This document shows, one piece after another, positions 60,648 through 64,000 of a stretch of DNA of 64,000 bases. Within the stretch, counting starts at the first letter, position 1. Every line of letters starts with the position of its first letter. Under the pieces are notes generated by a model. That model saw only the letters and a program-made list of their open reading frames with translations, had not been told where the DNA came from and searched no databases. The stretch is from NCBI RefSeq assembly GCF_012927325.1, contig NZ_JABBGI010000021.1:17393-81392 (forward strand). Reading direction: 5' to 3'. Made by a program: the position numbers and the translations under genes. This DNA comes from Chryseobacterium antibioticum (GTDB taxonomy: Bacteria > Bacteroidota > Bacteroidia > Flavobacteriales > Weeksellaceae).

Positions 60648-61369
60648 ATTGTATAATCGTAGATGATGAACCGTTAGCAAGAGCAGAAATGCGTTCGCTG
60701 ATCCAGGAAATTTCAAAGACCGAAATCCTTGGAGAGTTCTCCAATGCCCCTTCCGCCCTTGATTTTCTGAAAATCAACGACGTAGATCTTATTTTCCTGG
60801 ATATTGAAATGCCGATGGTAACAGGACTGGAATTCGCAGAAATGCTGCCGGGGCAGAGCCTGATCATTTTTACAACAGCCTATTCGCAGTATGCTTTGAA
60901 AAGTTATGATCTCGATGCAATAGATTATTTATTGAAACCCATTGAAAAACAACGGTTAGAAAAGGCTATCAGTAAAGCGGTTCTCTATAAAGAGCTGCTG
61001 TCTAAGGATACCGTAAAAAATACAATAGAATCCAATACAAAAGATTTTTTGTTTATAAAAGCAGACAGGAGATACTACAAAATCAATTTTACGGATATTA
61101 AATTTATTGAAGGTTTGAAAGACTATGTGGTTATTCATACCCGGCATCAAAAGCTGATTACTGCAATGAATTTAAAAACCATACATCAGAAAATTCCATC
61201 AGAGTCTTTTGTGCGGGTAAGTAAATCGTATGTCGTCAATATAGATTATATTGATTCATTCGATAACCATAGTATTTACATCAATGACTCGGAAATTCCT
61301 TTGGGAGAAGTGTATAAACCTGCTTTTTTCATCAGATATTCAGGCGGATCATTAAATCCTGAATCTTAA
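60644..61369 (+). CDS. LytTR-family response regulator
   Basis: A 241-residue regulator: receiver domain (IVDDEPLARAEMRS, LIFLDIEMPMVTGLEFAEML with the phospho-Asp, YLLKPIEKQRLEKAI) and LytTR DNA-binding domain (RYYKINFTDIKFIEGLKDYV, LKTIHQKIPSESFVRVSKSY). Overlaps the kinase gene by 4 nt (ATGA). LytTR regulators in flavobacteria control envelope or barrel genes; 57968 upstream is a barrel gene (inference only). Confidence 0.93.
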   Translation: MNCIIVDDEPLARAEMRSLIQEISKTEILGEFSNAPSALDFLKINDVDLIFLDIEMPMVTGLEFAEMLPGQSLIIFTTAYSQYALKSYDLDAIDYLLKPIEKQRLEKAISKAVLYKELLSKDTVKNTIESNTKDFLFIKADRRYYKINFTDIKFIEGLKDYVVIHTRHQKLITAMNLKTIHQKIPSESFVRVSKSYVVNIDYIDSFDNHSIYINDSEIPLGEVYKPAFFIRYSGGSLNPES

Positions 61370-61405
61370 ATCATTAATAATTCCGCCTTTTTTTATTTGT
61401 CTTAT

Positions 61406-61804
61406 TTAATCTTCGAAAACCTGGCCGGCAAAAGGATTGTCTACCAGCCAGAGCCAGATTCCTTCTTCATTTTTCTTCATCATACAGGTTGTGGCTCCGT
61501 TCATTTCAATAAGATTTCCATCGGGTGAGGAGCCCTTTAAGGTCCATTTGTCTACCCATACGGCAAGATCTCCGACTATGGTCAGTTTTTGTTTGTTTCC
61601 CTTAATATCGGGTTTCCATGTACATAAATGTTCCAGTGGTCTTTTTATGTTGTCCAGTCCCTTTATTTCAATTCCGTCCCGTTCAATATATACTCCGTCT
61701 TTATCAAAACAGCTTAATGCCCCATTCAAATCACCTGTCAATATACAGTGTCTGAAATATTTTACGGCTTCTGCGGGGTTGGTTCTATCAAAGTTTTCTG
61801 GCAT
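61406..61804 (-). CDS. SnoaL-like (NTF2-fold) protein
   Basis: A 132-residue cone-shaped NTF2-like protein: PAEAVKYFRHCILTGDLNGA, LSCFDKDGVYIERDGIEIKG, LTIVGDLAVWVDKWTLKG, IEMNGATTCMMKK and GIWLWLVDNPFAGQVFED. Members are ketosteroid-isomerase-like or polyketide cyclase-like. It starts 3 nt downstream of the methyltransferase stop, on the same strand, suggesting a two-gene unit. Confidence 0.85.
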   Translation of the reverse strand: MPENFDRTNPAEAVKYFRHCILTGDLNGALSCFDKDGVYIERDGIEIKGLDNIKRPLEHLCTWKPDIKGNKQKLTIVGDLAVWVDKWTLKGSSPDGNLIEMNGATTCMMKKNEEGIWLWLVDNPFAGQVFED

Positions 61805-61807
61805 TTT

Positions 61808-62431
61808 TTATATTTTTCGTCCTGTAAATCTTATCACTGATCCGGTTCCATTATGAAATACACCTTCATTCAGTTCAATTTCTTTCTCTTCCAGTTCAAT
61901 AACTTCATAATTCGGGAAATCAGCTTTGATCTCATCGATTGAAAATAATGATCCGATATCTTTCGGGCCGCCCACTTTTTCGTTTTTCAACACATACTCA
62001 AGATGATTTTTACTGAAGGCTTCAAAAATAATCAAACCTCCCTTACGCAGATATTGGTCCAGAACTGTATGCAGGGAAGATTTAATGTCGGCAGGGAAGT
62101 GAGCGTAAATAAGAGCAATCACATCAAACTGTTCTGTATGGAAATCCAATGTTTCCAGTTCGCCCACCTGATAATCAATTTTTACATCATTATTTTGGGC
62201 AAGCTGCAAGGCTTTGTTTTTCCCTTCTTCACTGATGTCAAAAGCGGAAACCTTCCAGCCAAGCTTTGCGGCGAAAACAGCGTTTCGGCCTTCACCTTCT
62301 GCAGGAAAAAGTATGTTTCCGGGATTGAGCTTTTCAAGTTGTTCTTTTAAATAATTGTTGGGTTCTATGCCGTATGCAAATTCATCACTGCTGTATCTTT
62401 CATTCCATCGGTCTAGCCAGGTATCGGTCAT
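61808..62431 (-). CDS. Class I SAM-dependent methyltransferase
   Basis: A 207-residue Rossmann methyltransferase. Starts [23 protein letters not shown] site [20 protein letters not shown] and the acidic [12 protein letters not shown], post-I strand [20 protein letters not shown]. The 'F.YG..PN..L' start resembles TehB/thiopurine-type methyltransferases. Target unknown. Operon with the SnoaL-like gene 3 nt downstream. Confidence 0.88.
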   Translation of the reverse strand: MTDTWLDRWNERYSSDEFAYGIEPNNYLKEQLEKLNPGNILFPAEGEGRNAVFAAKLGWKVSAFDISEEGKNKALQLAQNNDVKIDYQVGELETLDFHTEQFDVIALIYAHFPADIKSSLHTVLDQYLRKGGLIIFEAFSKNHLEYVLKNEKVGGPKDIGSLFSIDEIKADFPNYEVIELEEKEIELNEGVFHNGTGSVIRFTGRKI

Positions 62432-62502
62432 TTCGTAAATTGTTTAAACCAAATTTACGCATTTCATGAATCTTAATATTGATTTGCATTCAAATATTTA
62501 TC

Positions 62503-63237
62503 TTAATACAGCTTCTGGTCTTTTTCACAGTAAAAACTCCGTCTTTTTCCAAGTCCGGTCTGCTTTTTTACCAGTTTTTCACAACATTTCGGGCAAATGG
62601 TTTTGGTATGAACGAGCCACTTTTTCTTTAAAACAAATTCACGTTTCCAGTCCAAAAAATCGAAACTGTAATTTCTCGCCTCAGCGATCAGTTCCCTGAG
62701 TTTTTTCGCTGGCAGATTCCCTATTAAACTTTCAGGCTGTACCCCAATTCTGAACAGAACTTCATTCTTAATAATATTCCCTACACCCGAGAAAATGTCC
62801 TGATTCATCAAGGCGTCACAGACCATCATCTCAGATTTGGATTTCAGTTTCTTTTCTGCTTTTTTGGGATCCCAGATCTCACTCATAATGTCAGCTTCCC
62901 AATCGATGGTGGATAAAAATTCCAGATCCACAGATTTTACAGAACAGGTGTAAAAGTACAGACTTCCTGTTTGGAAGAAAAGGGATAAACGTAAGCTTTT
63001 ATCAGGCTTTGTCTGTTCATCAACACTATAAGATCCGAACATCAATAAATGAATACGGACTGCTGATTCATCAAAAACAAGATAAGTCTGTTTCCCAAAA
63101 GTCCGGATTTCTCTTAAAATTTGACCTTTCAGAGGTTACTTTTCAAAGTTGGCATCCCCAAATACATCAATCACTTTTTTACCTGCAAATTTTTGCAGAT
63201 CTTCTTTCATTAACAAGATAGTTGGACCTTCTGGCAT
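62503..63237 (-). pseudogene. Fpg/Nei DNA glycosylase broken by an in-frame TAA
   Basis: From ATG 63237 the frame reads MPEGPTILLMKEDLQKFAGK, KVIDVFGDANFEK, then TAA at 63136-63138 (codon 34), then continues PLKGQILREIRTFGKQTYLV and so on to 62503. The full chain would be 244 codons, with the N-terminal Pro2/Glu3 nucleophile, H2TH region (MNQDIFSGVGNIIKNEVLFR) and zinc finger (TKTICPKCCEKL ... FYCEKD). A restart after the stop (63045) would lose the catalytic Pro. One base change explains the stop, so it is a recent pseudogene or a base error. Confidence 0.75.
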
Positions 63238-63307
63238 TGTTTTGTTTTCAAGAAAAACTCAAATACTATTCCATAGACAAAATTGAAAGAGGTTTTTACA
63301 TAAAAAA

Positions 63308-63760
63308 TCATAAGGAGGTAAGCAGAGATTTATGTATTATTTGTAAATATTTTCTATTGATATATTGTAATAGAAAAACTATTTTTCTGTTCTTTTCTGT
63401 GTGGTTTCTTTTGATAAAAATATATAATGTTTTTTGTTTGAGTTCAACGGATTGTATTTGATTTAAAGGGATTTCTATCTGGCGGTAAAGTTTGGATAAT
63501 ATTATTGTCCCTATTGGAGGGAAATATTCTTTAATCGTAAGCACTTCACCAGAATTTTCTATCTCTACACATCTGATTGTAACCAAAAAAATCAACATGA
63601 GGATGTTAAATGATAGTATTATTAATCGCAGAATAAATAAATACAGTTTATTTATTGGTAAAAAAAATGTGGCAATACACAGTAATAACCCTACGACAAA
63701 ACCAATGGAGTAGAATAAAAGCCAATGGTAGATCTTTCTTTTATTGTTAATTTTTAACAT
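63308..63760 (-). CDS. Membrane protein with PH-like soluble part
   Basis: 150 residues: two hydrophobic helices (YHWLLFYSIGFVVGLLLCIA, LYLFILRLIILSFNILMLIF) and a C-terminal strand-rich domain (CVEIENSGEVLTIKEYFPPI, IPLNQIQSVELKQKTLYIFI). The order and the 'EIPLNQIQSVE' strand resemble bacterial PH-domain membrane proteins. Unknown role. Short gap to the putative mobile element on its upstream side. Confidence 0.65.
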   Translation of the reverse strand: MLKINNKRKIYHWLLFYSIGFVVGLLLCIATFFLPINKLYLFILRLIILSFNILMLIFLVTIRCVEIENSGEVLTIKEYFPPIGTIILSKLYRQIEIPLNQIQSVELKQKTLYIFIKRNHTEKNRKIVFLLQYINRKYLQIIHKSLLTSL

Positions 63761-63806
63761 ATTTTTCTTAAAAATTTAATAAAAAGCCGCCTTGGCGGTA
63801 GTCATG

Positions 63807-63835
63807 GTCGGAAGAATTTTTCTTCCGACTTTTTT
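63807..63835 (+). terminator. Terminator at the edge of the right-end element
   Basis: GTCGGAAGA / TCTTCCGAC with a T-rich loop and TTTTTTG. No plus-strand gene lies before it, so it may block read-through into the 63941 gene. Confidence 0.7.
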
Positions 63836-63923
63836 GTTTTTTGGCGTACGGAAAAGCATACTTATATTGCTGGTTATCAAACAATTAATTTGTTTTTCTG
63901 TTTTTTATTTTGTATATTAGCAG

Positions 63924-63934
63924 TTGATAATCAA
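63924..63934. promoter_or_regulatory. Palindrome TTGATAATCAA before the last gene
   Basis: Perfect 11-nt odd palindrome 6 nt before ATG 63941, same core as AATTGATCATCAATT at 47944. Confidence 0.35.
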
Positions 63935-63940
63935 TTATTT

Positions 63941-64000
63941 ATGCCCGTTTTCAAAGATCACAAATTCTCCCTTAAGCAGGTTTTAGAATTTCTCCCCGAA
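63941..64000 (+). CDS. Probable transposase, first 20 codons (runs off window)
   Basis: ATG 63941 opens a frame (MPVFKDHKFSLKQVLEFLPE) to the window end. The opening resembles the start of IS4-like transposases of flavobacteria as I recall ('FKDxKFSLKQxLEFxPE'). A terminator and an AT-rich spacer of 100 nt precede it, as at an IS left end. Twenty residues cannot settle it. Confidence 0.35.
   Translation, partial: MPVFKDHKFSLKQVLEFLPE

Overview
The window looks like chromosome of a Chryseobacterium-like flavobacterium (Bacteroidota, Weeksellaceae). The DNA is AT-rich. Several genes are preceded by the Bacteroidota -7 box TAnnTTTG rather than TATAAT. A T9SS sorting tail, monomeric isocitrate dehydrogenase, a GapN-type dehydrogenase and many secreted proteins ending their signal peptides in A/S-Q all fit. 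I saw no rRNA, tRNA or CRISPR array. The assignment rests on recognised families and sequence style, not on a search.

Layout. 0-3.5 kb: start of a DUF262-like gene, a DUF6261 gene broken by an in-frame amber codon, an XRE regulator, a 183-bp element with terminal inverted repeats, a TonB-plug protein and an exported thiol peroxidase. 3.6-8.4 kb: gapN, then two copies of a sigma-70/membrane-protein pair; the second pair carries two identical-spacing TGTAAC-N18-CTAACT boxes with a terminator between them. 8.4-23 kb: S41 lipoprotein, MBL and GNAT proteins, an AraC/aldo-keto reductase/MBL set, monomeric icd, T9SS-type secreted proteins, a second thiol peroxidase, VOC proteins, DUF763 and a Crp/Fnr regulator followed directly by a palindrome and a clean promoter. 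23.4-31.5 kb: a one-strand run of small-molecule proteins (four VOC, two DinB, four SRPBCC, a hydrolase, an SDR). 31.6-40.4 kb: DoxX-like protein, S9 peptidase, heptamer/hexamer/octamer repeat arrays, a sigma factor operon, a DnaJ protein, an unlisted 50-residue Cys-rich gene and gcvP.

40.5-51.2 kb is the most system-like stretch. On the minus strand four secreted proteins (a 17-residue-repeat head-like protein, a 1270-residue lectin/Ig/thrombospondin-3 mosaic and two small ones) are followed by two overlapping helix-turn-helix genes. Divergent from them sit two tandem paralogues with an exported TPR region, one membrane span and a cytoplasmic LuxR-like helix-turn-helix. I read this as a surface-protein locus with built-in regulators; that is inference.

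51.4-64 kb: small membrane proteins, a second S41 protein, a degenerate ABC-ATPase-like protein, YggS overlapping an AAA ATPase, a 27-residue membrane miniprotein, an SMR pump, a LytS/LytTR two-component pair, a methyltransferase, an Fpg/Nei glycosylase broken by an in-frame TAA, and the start of a probable transposase at the right edge. Dispersed non-coding structure is unusually rich: long hairpins with 3-nt loops, three copies of a two-hairpin element, a three-hairpin block and short-unit arrays.
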